This document shows positions 1-10,791 of a DNA stretch of 64,000 nucleotides, in pieces. The DNA comes from Escarpia spicata (lineage: Eukaryota; Annelida; Polychaeta; Sabellida; Siboglinidae), in NCBI GenBank assembly GCA_963995525.1, contig OZ023205.1, positions 55,355,767 to 55,419,766 on the forward strand, read 5' to 3'. The notes under the pieces were generated by a model, which made no database searches, had not been told where the DNA came from, and saw nothing but the letters and a program-made list of their open reading frames with translations. Within the stretch, counting starts at the first letter, position 1. Each line of letters starts with the position of its first letter. The position numbers and the translations under genes were made by a program.

Positions 1-192
1 GTTGCAACTGAATCGACACCGAGTTCGGGGAAAGTTTCAATACAAATTATCAAAGTTGTTATTGTTGTTTCAGCTAAAACCAGGGACAGCCTCAAAGTGC
101 TGATCAATATTGTTATCTTCGTGTATAGTTTAAATACTGTTTATTCTCTGTAGTAAATGTTTCATTTATTGGATTATTCTGCATTAAGAAAC

Positions 193-1645
193 ACCTGGCT
201 GACGAGTTAGACTTGTCACCGCCACTGATTGGCTGTGTCCATTCTGCCTTGTGGTAAACAGAAAACAGAAAAACACAATATAAAGTAATAAGTATACGTT
301 CACTGATGTTAGCATGCACCACGCATTATCACGTGTAAGATATGCATGTTACAAAATAAAGTATTGTTTCTGGTGCCAGTATGAAGTTGTATAGTGTGCT
401 AATAAATGCAGGATGACATAACATTTAAATGTATGGTTTAATTAATGTCAAGATCAAATCTTTTAATTAAATGTCATATATGATGTGTCTATTTGGGTGT
501 TTGCCTCGACTTAGCAGAGATTGTAGGTGTTGGTAGGAATGACCTCTTATGGGTGTATCAGATGGAATTGCTACAGCAGACACAGCATATTGATGGAATA
601 AATCAATTAAAATGTGAACGATCTATTAAGATGCTGTCGAACAGTTTTGTGTTTTATACATGCACATACATGGCCAGGCGCACGCACTGACAGACAGAGA
701 GATACGTCACGGAAACAATCGGGTGAAACACTCTAAGGTGTTGTTGCTACTAGTCCAGTTGTAGACAATGAAAACTATTGAAATAGCAAACCGTGTCTAG
801 AAATGTAATGCATGGGTCAGATGTTTAGCAACATTAATTTGATGTAACGCATCTTGGCATAAGAAATGTTTGTGATTCCCCAAATACGTATTTGTACTGG
901 CACATGCAATGATGTGAATCCTGAATGTGTGGTACAATATGGTATGACATCAATGGTGAGGCTTGCAATCATAATATGTATTGTATATTGTAGACACTCA
1001 GAGATAGGACTTGATATCAGACAAGTCTGATTACATAGAAAGTGTTACTGTGCTATGCAATTCAAAACCTTGCATAGGTTTTGTGCAATATACTCTATAT
1101 AATTAATAATGTATGTAATTGAATGAAATGCACCAAGTCTCGTTGTGTGAAGAAAGTAATGTTGGTGTAGTTGCCATTTAGCAGCGGTATATAATGCATA
1201 TGTAGAGGTTATGTAATATTTGGTGACAAGATCTCGAATAGAACTCTTCCAGCGAACTTGTATTAGTGTGCATTCATACGCTCCCATTGCACCCTCCCCC
1301 AGCCTCCGGGTCTGGTATTGTGTGGGGGTACATACGTGTAAATGCGGGGTACATGTTTGTGATTCACCAAAAGCATATTTTCACTCTGGCACATGGCGTG
1401 ATGTCAGTCCTGAATGTGTCGTAACATGGTAGCACTGTGGTGGTGGTTGCATTGATAACACGTTTTGTATAGATTTTTTAAACACTCAAAGATACATATT
1501 ATTGAATGTGTATGGAAATTGTTACTGTGCTGTGTAATTCAAAAGCTTATGTACTGTTTTTTGAAATATACTGAACTATGCATATTAGTAACGTATATAA
1601 TTTAATAAAATGCAGCTAGTCTAAACACTGCAGAGACTTCTGTAA
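193..1645 (+). repeat. Dispersed repeat, copy 1 (uninterrupted)
   Basis: This AT-rich, non-coding segment recurs in the same orientation further along, split into four pieces at 4947-5225, 6325-6464, 12107-13026 and 16574-16833. Matching landmarks occur in the same order: GGCTGACGAGTTAGA near 195, a stretch around GTAGGTGTTGGTAGGAATGA near 524, a single unit of the later 60-bp array near 745-795, and CATCAATGGTGAGGCTTGCA near 949. Copy 1 also contains an internal direct duplication, 868-1145 against about 1348-1622. No coding capacity is visible. It could be a long non-autonomous transposon or an old segmental duplication; I do not recognise its family. Confidence 0.75.
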
Positions 1646-2175
1646 ATATTTTATAAGTGTGAAAATAGCACTTTCATAGTGCCACTGTAGTTACATTAGA
1701 TACTTTATAAGTATTACTCCAGCTTCTAGATGACGGGGGATTGGCGGGTGCTGTAGCTCCACGGGGTGTCGATCGGGGTTCGAGTCCACCTATATAGTAG
1801 GCCTACTGTGGTTTCGAAATTTCTCGTTCACCTACGTTGTCTGTTTCGTTCAGAAGAAGATAAACTATAAGTTGAGTTATATCTAATATCAAAAATAGGT
1901 ACACAGATAATTGAAAACCCCGTGTGTGCGCTTCTTCAGCTGCAGCTAATACCCTTTATGAATTGGACTCGCACTCGCTACTGGCGCCCTGTCTAGCCGG
2001 CACCAATGCGGTATAAGACGGGACGTCATAACTATTATATTGAAGTTGGAGCTCTTTATGTATTAATATCCACACAACACCATAATACACACTTCTGATC
2101 GCGACCATGATAGCTATTAGTCTGACATTGACAGCTAAACGTATAAACACGTTTTCGTTTCTAATCATTAAGCCT
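1646..2175. other. Unassigned sequence with a tRNA-like SINE head
   Basis: The only recognisable element is at about 1738-1795, where a box-A-like stretch (TGTAGCTCCACGGGG) is followed by an excellent box B (GGTTCGAGTCC). This is the internal polymerase III promoter of a tRNA-derived SINE head. The sequence does not fold into an obvious intact tRNA and I see no clear body or tail, so I call it a SINE relic. The remainder holds nothing I can support. Confidence 0.35.
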
Positions 2176-2294
2176 TGTGTAGCGCCGTTGTACAGTGGCT
2201 AGAGCTTCAGACTCGACCGAGAGAAGCCGGATTTGAATCCTGTTCGGTGTTGTCGAACTTTGGGGAAGTGCGTTCACTATACGTTGCTCTAGTT
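2176..2294 (+). mobile_element. tRNA-derived SINE, 5' part
   Basis: The stretch matches the first 120 bases of the SINE family seen complete at 41211-41544: a box-A region, box B (GGATTTGAATCC), then a segment around GTGTTGTCGAACTTTGG and CACTATACGTTGCTCTAGTT. It stops exactly where a hAT terminus begins at 2295, so the SINE was the insertion target. The remaining SINE body (beginning CACTCAGCTG in other copies) is not found downstream within the window. Confidence 0.6.
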
Positions 2295-2640
2295 CAGCGG
2301 TTCTTAACTCCTGGGTCGCGACCCAAAATTGGGTCGCCAAGCCATTTTGCGTGGGTCGCCAAGTGTTTAGAGCGTCTCCGAACTTTTCTTGATTATTCTG
2401 CTTTCCCGTTATTATTCAACGTATGAATTTGAAATGTCGTTTGACATAATATCACGCGGCATTCAAAATAATCTTGTATGGGCAAGTCATGTTTGATGTC
2501 ACCGAAAATGCGTCATGTGCGCACTCGGATAAAACAAAACGCTGCGTTTTCGATTATGTCTACGTCAAAGCCATGAAAATATACTTTCACAGACAAATAT
2601 TACATTAATCAGCATGTCCAGCGACACTATTATATTTGTG
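2295..2640 (+). mobile_element. hAT transposon, left end
   Basis: It begins with CAGCGGTTCTTAACTCCTGG followed by GGGTCGCGACCC-type sequence, the terminal signature of a common hAT subgroup. The next 300 bases share scattered blocks with the left end of the hAT at 6473, such as CATTTT.CGTGGGTCGCCAAG, GTGCGCACT..., TTTTCGATT and TGTCCAG. The expected 8-bp duplication on the left would be CTCTAGTT. A partner right end was not found nearby, so this copy is truncated or interrupted. No transposase frame is visible. Confidence 0.65.
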
Positions 2641-4365
2641 ACCGGTAGGGAGACTAACTAATTATTTTTGGGCCGAAGGTCCAACGGACGTATGCCATCA
2701 CTCTGCATCCGCCGTCCAACGTTAGCTGCCATATCTCAGAAACCGTTCAGCAACTTTTTCTCTAATTTTGCAAACATCTTAGGGTATGGTACTGCCACTA
2801 TGCACAAGAAATCTATATTTTATTGAATCATTCAAAAATGCAAAATTTTCATATTTGTGCCTATTTTCTCAAAACCTGCAGTAACGTTTTCTCTAATTTT
2901 GCATACACATTCCATCTGGTAGTGCCATAGTGCACTATACACAAGAAATCTCTGATTGAATCATTCGAACTATGGTCTGTAACTATGGTTCACCAAAAAA
3001 CATTTGATTAATAATTACAAACTCGCAATTATAGTTCAAAGGACTTCAGGGACTCTTGGCCCATGTTTCTTGTTTATACCAACACTTAAAGAACTTGGTG
3101 TTTTTATTACTTTTGAACTTTTATGCATTTAGACCCCGTTTCGTAAATAAAGAAAAGCCAACATGTCAGCTTCCAAAGCGGTCACCAAGCGGATTTACAA
3201 CCAGCATTCGACATAACTGCGGGCCCGTAAGCCCGGGGCCCGTGAACCTTCTGCTGAGTCCGCAGCTACCACAAGTCACAGGCCCTGTTGGCCCGCGCGG
3301 TTTTTTGGATACATCTGTCGATCTTGTTTACCAGTGGCGCGGGAACGAAATTCATGTTGGGTGGGCTACCGAAGCTTCAGCACCACTAAAAATGTTCGCC
3401 GCCGCATATCTTCCTTCAGGGCTCAGCACACTGTCAGTTTTCCCATTGGCGACCATGTTAATGTTTTGTGTGATTATAAGAAAACGTGACCTATAGAGTT
3501 TCTTAAACTTCCCACCTGCTGTTATTATCATCTCATTGACATGCTGGTCGATTTTAGTCAAAATCTAATATCTCTAGCTCTTACAAAATGCCTGTATGTA
3601 TGACACCCGTCAATATTTACAAATGCATGCAGGCAGTAATCCGGCTAAAGTGTCAACTAGCCAAATTGCTGCCAGATACCCTTCCGCTTAGTAAAATCAG
3701 CTAAAAAGACACCATTTTACTGTCAACAGCTGCTACAATCACATCTAGAAATCTGACTACTCAAATGCACTTATGTCAGAGCAAGTGAACATTGTAAAAA
3801 ATCATTTCTCAAAAATATAATGCACTTTTTTTCGTCTGTAATCAAGCAGGAAGTCCAACAGTGTGCTGACCCCTTGACCTTGTGCTGTCTCGGTTGGTGC
3901 GGGGGGGGGGTGCTGTTGGACATTTTTAGCCGCTGTAACATCAGCTTTCCTGCTGTCTCTCGGCTATAAACTCCTGACATCTGAACACGGGGGACAGTGC
4001 TGTTGTCGCGCCGCTGCTGTTAATTTACCTTCTATCAGCTGTCTCGGCTGCAATGAATACATCCGAAGACAGGGGGGATGCTTTGGAAAAAATTGTCGCC
4101 GCCGCCTATTACTTGGAGGGGGGGGGGACAGAAAACCATGTTTGCCCTCCAATTGCACATACCTTTCACAGTCGACAAAAATACACTTTACTCGTCTCAT
4201 AACATTTACATTTCCACCCGCCATTGATGCTCGCCACAAAAACATTCACGCTTTCATTTAATGGGGGGGGGGCAGAACCATATGTGTGCCCTCCCGGAGA
4301 AATCCCAGGGGGCAGCTACCCCTGTTCCCGCACCTATGCTTGTCATACGTTAGCATATATACAGA
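2641..4365. other. No recognisable gene; poly-G tracts
   Basis: I see no coding region here. The 146-codon open frame at 3056-3496 has no recognisable domain and begins in generic sequence. Three poly-G runs of about ten bases lie at about 3900, 4118 and 4262 in a GC-richer, CTG/CGG-flavoured stretch (3740-4330) that looks like repeat DNA of unknown family. A locally repetitive stretch near 2730-2990 repeats CTCTAATTTTGCA and CACAAGAAATCT. Confidence 0.4.
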
Positions 4366-4735
4366 TAGGTAGATAGAAGCGCTGGGAGAGTGGAATAGTG
4401 ACGGTGTTTTCCAGAAGCATGGGCTGAAGATTAGTGTGGATAAAAGTCGCGCGGTTGGTCACCAGAAAGCAAGGATGTGTTGGAGGTGAAGGATATCAAG
4501 CGACAAGCATGCGGGTGCCTTCGCGTACACTGGTGGACTGGTGGATTGATTACCAATGATGTGCGTGTATCGGTAGAAGTGCGGCGAAGGATGTAGACGA
4601 GACGGTGCGAATGCACTGGGGAAGGCAGAGGTGTCACGGCAGACAGGAATATATCAAACAAGTTAAAAGTGAACGTCTTGTCTCTGTTGCAGTACAAGGA
4701 TTCGGTCTCTCGAGCCAATCATATCATTAGACTAC
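4366..4735 (+). mobile_element. RTE-type LINE relic (RT C-terminal region)
   Basis: Translated in shifting forward frames this gives degenerate RTE reverse-transcriptase pieces: LERWNSDGVFQKHGLKISV near 4375-4430 and TADRNISNKLKVNVLSLLQY near 4637-4695. These align with the equivalents in the LINE at 13110-16573 (EEWKDIFSKHGLKVNLEKTE and the GNRHIS..KLKGTVL region). Multiple stops and frameshifts make it a dead fragment. It is only the region just after the catalytic motif. Confidence 0.5.
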
Positions 4736-4946
4736 CCCAGGTGTATTGTCAACACAAATATAAAGATGTTTGCTGAATCAATGGTACTTCGTCCCACTTT
4801 CTGTCGTCGCCGGTCTTGATTGACGGAATCAGAACACATCAATAAGCAATTCCAAGAACATGCGGTTAGGCCGAATTAAGTTAGTTATATTAAAATTATT
4901 CATTAAGGACTATATATTAACAAAATAAGATAAATTATAGATATAT

Positions 4947-5225
4947 ATTGGCTGACGAGTTAGAGTTTTGTCACCGGTATTGACTGGCTGTGTCCATACC
5001 GCCTTGTTGCAAACATAAAACATAAAACGTGATATAAAGTAATGTGTGTACGTTCACTGATGTGTGCGTGCAAGACGTTGTATCACGTGTAAAGAATCAC
5101 AAGCTGCACAGTAAAGAACTGTACGTGTCTGCGAGTTGCAGTGTGCCAATAAATGCAGGACGGTGTTTGGTGTTTAATTACTGTCAATGCCAAATCTGAT
5201 AACTAAATGATATATTTAATATTCC
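4947..5225 (+). repeat. Dispersed repeat, copy 2, piece a
   Basis: This stretch is collinear with 193-480. Shared blocks include GGCTGACGAGTTAGA, GACTGGCTGTGTCCAT, ATATAAAGTAAT, TACGTTCACTGATGT, TATCACGTGTAA and CCAATAAATGCAGGA. It stops at about 5225, where the A/T-rich 3' tail of a minus-strand LINE starts, and resumes at 6325. Confidence 0.75.
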
Positions 5226-6180
5226 AATAATAATAATACATTTATTCCTACTAAAAAATTGTTCAATTCAATTAAATCAATGTATATAAGTTACTGTGTA
5301 CATAAGACAGTAAGCAATGAGCGCAGCTCGTCAATGGCTAAAAAAGAAGAGCTACCCACATTATCAATATTTTGTAATACATCTTTTGCAAATGAGACTC
5401 TACACACTAGTTCATCATCCAGCCCCTCCTGGTAGTGGTCTTGGATCATACCATAAAACTGATTAGACTTCATTCGAAAGAATGTCATGGCATCAAGTTT
5501 GAATTTGGACATGATATAGTTAAAACGTTTAGACGTGTATGACCCACTACCTTGAAGGGCTAGATGAGAGAGCATTTTCAAACTGGAGTTACTGCATTTC
5601 AAACAACTCTGCATAAATCGTACCATTCGATTCATAATTTGAATTTGAATCGGTAAACAGTCTGCTAAAGGTGACACCATATTACAATGCGTGCAAATTG
5701 GTAGATTAAACAGTTTTCTGATACATTTGCGCCACATAGTATAAAACATATCAAGATGTTTGTTTTGTAAGTTCCACAGACGTACACCATAGAAAGATGT
5801 ACAGTACGACATATATAATTGACGTTTTATGTTTATATTACAAAACCCAAAATTAGCAGATAATGCATTTACACGCCATATAAAATCATGACACATATCT
5901 TTTACCATAGCCTGGTGAGTGTCAGGACCAATAATGTGGCCTAAATGCTACCCTTTTTTTTTTACAATGTTTCACTTTTAAACCATCAAAGTAAAATGGG
6001 CAATAGGTACCACTGCCATATTAAATAATTTTGCCGGGTTGAATTGTAAATCATATTCATATGCACATTTTAGACATATATCACACATTTTGTTCAATGC
6101 ATATATCGATGGAGCTACCAAAGATATATCATCAGCATAGCCAACAGCACCACAGTACTTGTGACCAATCATAGAATGTA
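5226..6180 (-). mobile_element. CR1-group LINE, 5'-truncated copy
   Basis: On the minus strand the frame at 5978-6172 carries GYADDISLVAPS, the catalytic YADD box of a LINE reverse transcriptase, followed by a stretch of the form YDLQFNPAK, typical of the CR1/Daphne/Crack group. The next frame, 5291-5908 (205 residues), is the thumb/C-terminal region (SYCTSFYGVRLWNL...). The two are separated by a frameshift at a T run near 5953. The 3' end is an ATT-rich tail (about 5225-5245). The N-terminal RT, endonuclease and ORF1 are absent, as usual for 5'-truncated insertions. It interrupts copy 2 of the dispersed repeat. Dead element. Confidence 0.8.
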
Positions 6181-6324
6181 CTACAAAGGAATATTACATA
6201 TTGCAGTGTAGTTGTGTGCATTGACTTAGCAATGTTTGCTCTAAGTGTTCGCTGACACCTGTCACCAAGGAAGATGTCGACTAGAAACGATCTCTCGTTG
6301 ATTGTAACTACTGCCTGAGAGCTT

Positions 6325-6464
6325 GTTACAGAGATTGTAGGTGTTGGTAGGAATGACCTCTTATGGCCAGCGGTGTTTCAAATGGAATTGCTACGACACA
6401 TCATATTGATGGAATAAACCAACTAAAATAATTAATATCTGGCAAACTAACAGGATGCTGGTCG
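6325..6464 (+). repeat. Dispersed repeat, copy 2, piece b
   Basis: This piece is collinear with 510-640: the block around GATTGTAGGTGTTGGTAGGA, then GACCTCTTATGG, GGAATTGCTAC and CATATTGATGGAATAAA. It ends at the left target-site duplication of the hAT element and resumes after its right end. Confidence 0.78.
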
Positions 6465-7071
6465 TTGTAGAACAATGGTTCTTAACCACTGGGACGCGAC
6501 CAAAAAAAAGCCATTTTCAGTGGGTCGCCAAGAGTCTAGTAATAACGTATGTCCAAATTTGTATTAATTCGAACCGAATTATTATATGATTTCTAGTTCT
6601 CGCGAAATGTGGCGTAAATTGTTCGTCTTGCATGCATCTGTTATTGGCTGCCAAATTCTGCAAGATGCCACAAAAATCTATTATGCGCGCACTTGACAAA
6701 AATAGGTGACATTTTCGATTCACTCCATATTAAAAACTAAATAAAATTAAATTAAAAATGTTTTTGAAACTTCGTATACGGAAAAATAATATTCCTGTCC
6801 AGTATTGTGTCAAATATGTAGCCTGTTCATTGTGAACTCATGCAATTAAGCCCGCTCAAACGTGGTAATTTGCGTGTCACAAAGGAACCAGTCCGCCACC
6901 ACAGGTAAGGCCACTGAGCGCGCCCTATCCTCTAGCAAGCGGCGGTGCGGCTTGTTATTTCAGACTGTACGTGAAATTGCAATTGCGGAATTTAATTGTT
7001 TTATATCACCGTAAAGATAATTTTATCTTCAAGTTTGCCGCTAGATGTACACAGTCATGAATTGTGTTAAT

Positions 7072-7187
7072 GTTTTGAGTTATTGCCGTTTGAACATCGC
7101 GAATGCTCAACTTGCATTATATCCACTGTGACATTTGCATTGCAGGATTAAGCATTCGCGATGTTCAAACGGCAATAACTCAAAAAC
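7072..7187. repeat. Perfect 31-bp inverted repeat inside the hAT
   Basis: The arms 7077-7107 and 7151-7181 are perfectly complementary (left arm begins GAGTTATTGCCGTTTGAACA) with a 43-base spacer, and pairing extends a few bases beyond. A diverged third copy of the right arm, in direct orientation, lies at about 7282-7310 (GAGCATTCGAAATGTTAAAA). This is either a hairpin-forming subterminal structure of the transposon or an inverted local duplication. Confidence 0.9.
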
Positions 7188-7508
7188 AAAAACAAAATCC
7201 TGCGTACATCCATCGGCATATTTGTAGATACGATTATTATCTTTACTGTGATATAAACAAACAAATCCCATTGCGCGTTTGAGCATTCGAAATGTTAAAA
7301 CAGCAGTAAGTCAAAAAGTAAACAAAATTACCACAAATAAAATAAAATTACTGTGTGCATCCAGCGACGCATTTGAACTATATTCACGTCTGTTCTAGGT
7401 TGTTTTTTATTGTTAAACATTATAAAATGTGTTTTCTTCACATTTAGTGATAATTTGTTCGCTCGGAATCACAGGTCTAGTTTTTTAGTTCGTTGTTAAC
7501 AACAGTGC

Positions 7509-8445
7509 TTATATATTCTGTGTTACTAGCGGAATAAAAAATTTTGTATCATCAGCAAACAAAATAATATCAAGCAATTTTGAGACTTCACACATGTCAT
7601 TTATGTACAGAATAAATAATAACGGGCCAAGGATTGCCCCTTGCGGGACTCCACACTTGATTTCCTTTTGTTCTGAGTTTCTGTTGTTATAGCATACATA
7701 TTGTCTACGGTTGGTTAAGTAGCTTTTTATCCAGTCCAGAGCCAGACCCCTAATTCCGTAGCAATACAATTTACTTAGCAGTATGTTGTAGTAACGGTGT
7801 CAAAGGCTTTTTTTAGGTCGATAAAGACACCAATCGTGCTTTGGCATTTATCCATTGCGGAAGTAACCTTCTCGACAAATTCTGTTAAAGCTAGTGAAGT
7901 TGAGTGATTACTTCTGAAGCCATACTGCACATCTGTCAATATGCGTTGTGCTTCAATGAAAGACGTTAGTCTTTTGTTGAATATTTGTTCAAGTATTTTT
8001 AAAAATTGGGATAAGAGAGATATAGGTATATAATTAGAAAATTGAAAACGATCTCCCGACTGAAATATAGGAATGACTTTTGCTAATTTCATATAATTTG
8101 GAAATGATCCGCTGATCAAATATATATGTTAAAAATGTGGGTTAACGGTTGTGCAATTTGCATTATTACATGCTTAACTGTTTTCATGCTGATTTCATCG
8201 TGTCCTTATGAAGTTTTACTTTTGCACCCAGACACAATGTCTAGAACTTCTTTCTCAGTAACGGGGGACATATACACTGATTGTGATACAGTACGTTTTA
8301 CAAAGTCGGTTGGCTTTGTTCCCGGGCAGGGTTCTGTGAGGTTGGATAATTTGGTACCTATGTCGACGAAGAAATTGTTAAAATGATTAGCTATTTCTTT
8401 ATTTTCTAATACTACTAGGTTTTCACCAACACGAATCTTGTTCAA
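7509..8445 (-). pseudogene. LINE reverse transcriptase, broken (within hAT)
   Basis: Three consecutive minus-strand frames make up an RT domain. 8445-8206 is the region before the fingers (HFNNFFVDIG, VTEKEVLDIV). 8119-7775 contains YGFRSNHSTSLALTEF and the first catalytic-Asp block GVFIDLKKAFDTV. 7769-7509 contains the primer-grip/catalytic block GVPQGAILGPLLFILYINDM and the active site FADDTKFF. Frameshifts separate them. The element then ends: the thumb and C-terminus are missing, unusual because LINEs normally lose the 5' end. The motifs place it in the CR1/Jockey supergroup. Upstream in element order are the endonuclease (10691-8688) and ORF1 (11598-10792). Confidence 0.85.
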
Positions 8446-8687
8446 ATATGTGGTATCAGATTTTCTTTTACCTGTTATGCTTTTGAGAGTTTTCCAAGTT
8501 TCTCTTATATTAGTCTTACAATCGTCGAGTTTTTTCTGTAATAGTTTTTCTTTTGTAGACGTAATAATTTTGTTAATTTATTTTTGTAGCGGCTTTCTGT
8601 TAATTCTGTCCTATTTTTTAGAAACGCCAAGTACAGGTTATTCTTTTTTATGCAAGCGTTTTTAGCCCTCTTGATAACCAAGGTTTA

Positions 8688-10691
8688 TCATTCTTTTTTT
8701 GTCTTTCCTGAATACGTTGTTATTTTGACAGGACAGGCATCATTATAAGTATTACTTAGTATTTGCATAAAGATCGAGAACGCTAAATCAGTGTTTGACT
8801 CGTTCAATACAGTGTCCCAGTTTGCATAATTTAAATCGGGCTTAAATTTGTTTAATGAGTCCTCATCTAACGTTCTGTTATATTTATATGTTGGATCATC
8901 GTTAATAACCGCATAAGTGCTGTTGTCACATAGGACGAAAATTGCCATATGATATGTAGCATCGCTTAAAACAATGCCGCACATTTTGTTTCTACGCAGT
9001 TCAGGACAGAAAATGTTATCTATTATACTAGCAGTCGTGCCTGTTATTCGTGAGGGCCTGGTGATCAAGGGATATAATCCAGAGCTGAACATTTAATCAA
9101 TGAAGTATTTTGATTCAGCTTGCTCTTCGCAGTGCAATAGGTCTATGTTGTAATCGCCACATGTCACTGTGGCCTTGGGTGGGGGTGTCACTCCTCATTA
9201 TGAGCAGTGCCTGTGGCATGTAGCCCCTCACCTTTGATGTCGTAGATTAGCAGTTTGATACACTGTGTATATATTGTGCTGATTGTTTATTTGTGTACAG
9301 CAACACTTTCTTGTACACAATTCCTTATATACGGGTACAGTGTATTTTATGGGTATGCATGATGTGCATACTGATTGGCAATAAAATATGCCCCTTACCA
9401 ACCTTTTATATATGAATCCATCTTCCTTTATTCCAACACCAAACAAGCTGCGGCCACATTAAATCTACATATATCAATACATAACAAAAACATAAATAAC
9501 AACTTCTTGGCACAGCCAAAAGTATGTTTATGTTCGTTATGGATTGTGTCAGTCTAACCTTCCACCCCTATTGGTTTGTGGACTAGCCCACCGCTTGGTA
9601 TCATGGGAGAAGATCTTCAATCTTTCCCAGTCCGATTTCGAATCGATCAGAGTAAGTCGTTTATATTTCTGTCTTGACCACCTCCTCCTCTCCTCCACCA
9701 CTGCTTGTGGCACTTCATTTACATAGATGGTTAAGTACAAGGAACTTACATGTGTGTTTATTACGATGTGTTGTACACTTATAATAATGTTCATTATATT
9801 GAGTTTGGAGGGGCGGCATGTAGCCCCTCACCTTTGATGTCGTAGATTAGCAGTTTGATGCACTGTGTATATATTGTACTGATTGTTTATTTGTGTACAG
9901 CAACACTTTCTTGTACACAATTCCTTATATACGGGTACAGTGTATTTTATGGGTATGCATGATGTGCATACTGATTGGCAATAAAATATGCCCCTTACCA
10001 ACCTTTTATATATGAATCCATCTTCCTTTATTCCAACACCAAACAAGCTGCGGCCACATTAAATCTACATATATCAATACATAACAAAAACATAAAGAGT
10101 TTTGCTGGTGAGATTTCCCAGTATGAATGAGAGATTGTCATTAAATTGGCTGATACTGGTATTCGGTGCTCTATACATACAACCGACATTGATTTTTTTG
10201 TGTTTACTAATTTGTATCTCAATAAAGATGCTTTCAAAACAGTCATCAACAGCATACGATATATTCCTTTAAACAATATCAGAAGACTGGCAATTGTTAA
10301 GTACAGATTCACACACATATATGGCAACGCCACCACCTTGTTTGTTTTATCTGGAATTACAGTACAGTTTGTAACCCGAAAATACTACATCGTCACAGTT
10401 TACTTCACTTCCGTCCCAACTGTTTTCTTTAAGCCACGTTTCTGATATAGCAATTATATGAAATGTATACTCAATGCTTTGGGTAGTATATTTAATCTTG
10501 GGTAAGTTAGCGTTTAAACTCCGGGCATTAAAGTGTATCATACTCAGTTTGATTGGCTGATTTTTGCCAGCACTGCTAAAGTTGGTTGACAATTGTACTG
10601 GGGTGTAGTATTTACATTGCGTGGGCAAATCGTTATACAACAAACAATCCGTATCTACAAAAGTGTTCATTATAATCAAACGGTGTATCAT
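8688..10691 (-). pseudogene. LINE APE endonuclease, split by a TRIM-like element
   Basis: Minus-strand frames give an apurinic-type endonuclease in order. 10691-10347 contains MIHFNARSLNANLPKIK and IIAISETWLKE, with the catalytic Glu. 10336-10097 continues the fold, including YLTIASLLILFK and KLVNTKKSMSVVCI. Then comes a gap filled by the repeat pair 9215-10096. After it, GDYNIDLLHCEEQAESKYF and, in 9092-8688, SGLYPLITRPSRITGTTAS followed by IIDNIF continue toward the linker. The domain is therefore interrupted between the mid-domain strands and the GDxN motif. Frameshifts occur outside the insertion too. Confidence 0.78.
9215..10096 (+). mobile_element. TRIM-like element: 282-bp direct repeats around a 318-bp core
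   Basis: 9215-9496 and 9815-10096 are direct repeats of 282 bp differing at only two positions by my line-by-line comparison. Each starts GGCATGTAGCCCCTCACC and carries AATAAA (in GGCAATAAAATATGCC) in the plus direction. A purine-rich run, GAGTTTGGAGGGGCGG, directly precedes the right repeat, like the polypurine tract before a 3' LTR. No protein is encoded. LTR-sized repeats, a short core and a PPT-like run suggest a terminal-repeat retrotransposon in miniature, but I see no convincing primer-binding site or target duplication; a local duplication is the alternative. It sits inside the LINE endonuclease. Confidence 0.55.
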
Positions 10692-10791
10692 ACGTAGGCG
10701 TTAACCCGTCATTTTGTTGTGTAGTTGCATGACGCCATGGTTAAGTTATCACAACAACGTTTGCTAGAATAGTCAGCATGTACTTGGTTGT

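Noticed and set aside
1738..1795. tRNA gene
   Set aside because: Box A and B are good, but there is no acceptor-stem pairing and no cloverleaf; better explained as a SINE head.
3056..3496. 146-codon plus-strand protein
   Set aside because: No domain, low-complexity Pro/Gly stretches, no splice context and no match to the hAT transposase expected nearby.
9549..9794. Protein-coding frame in the core of the TRIM-like element
   Set aside because: 81 codons with no similarity to gag or any family; short overlapping frames exist on both strands.
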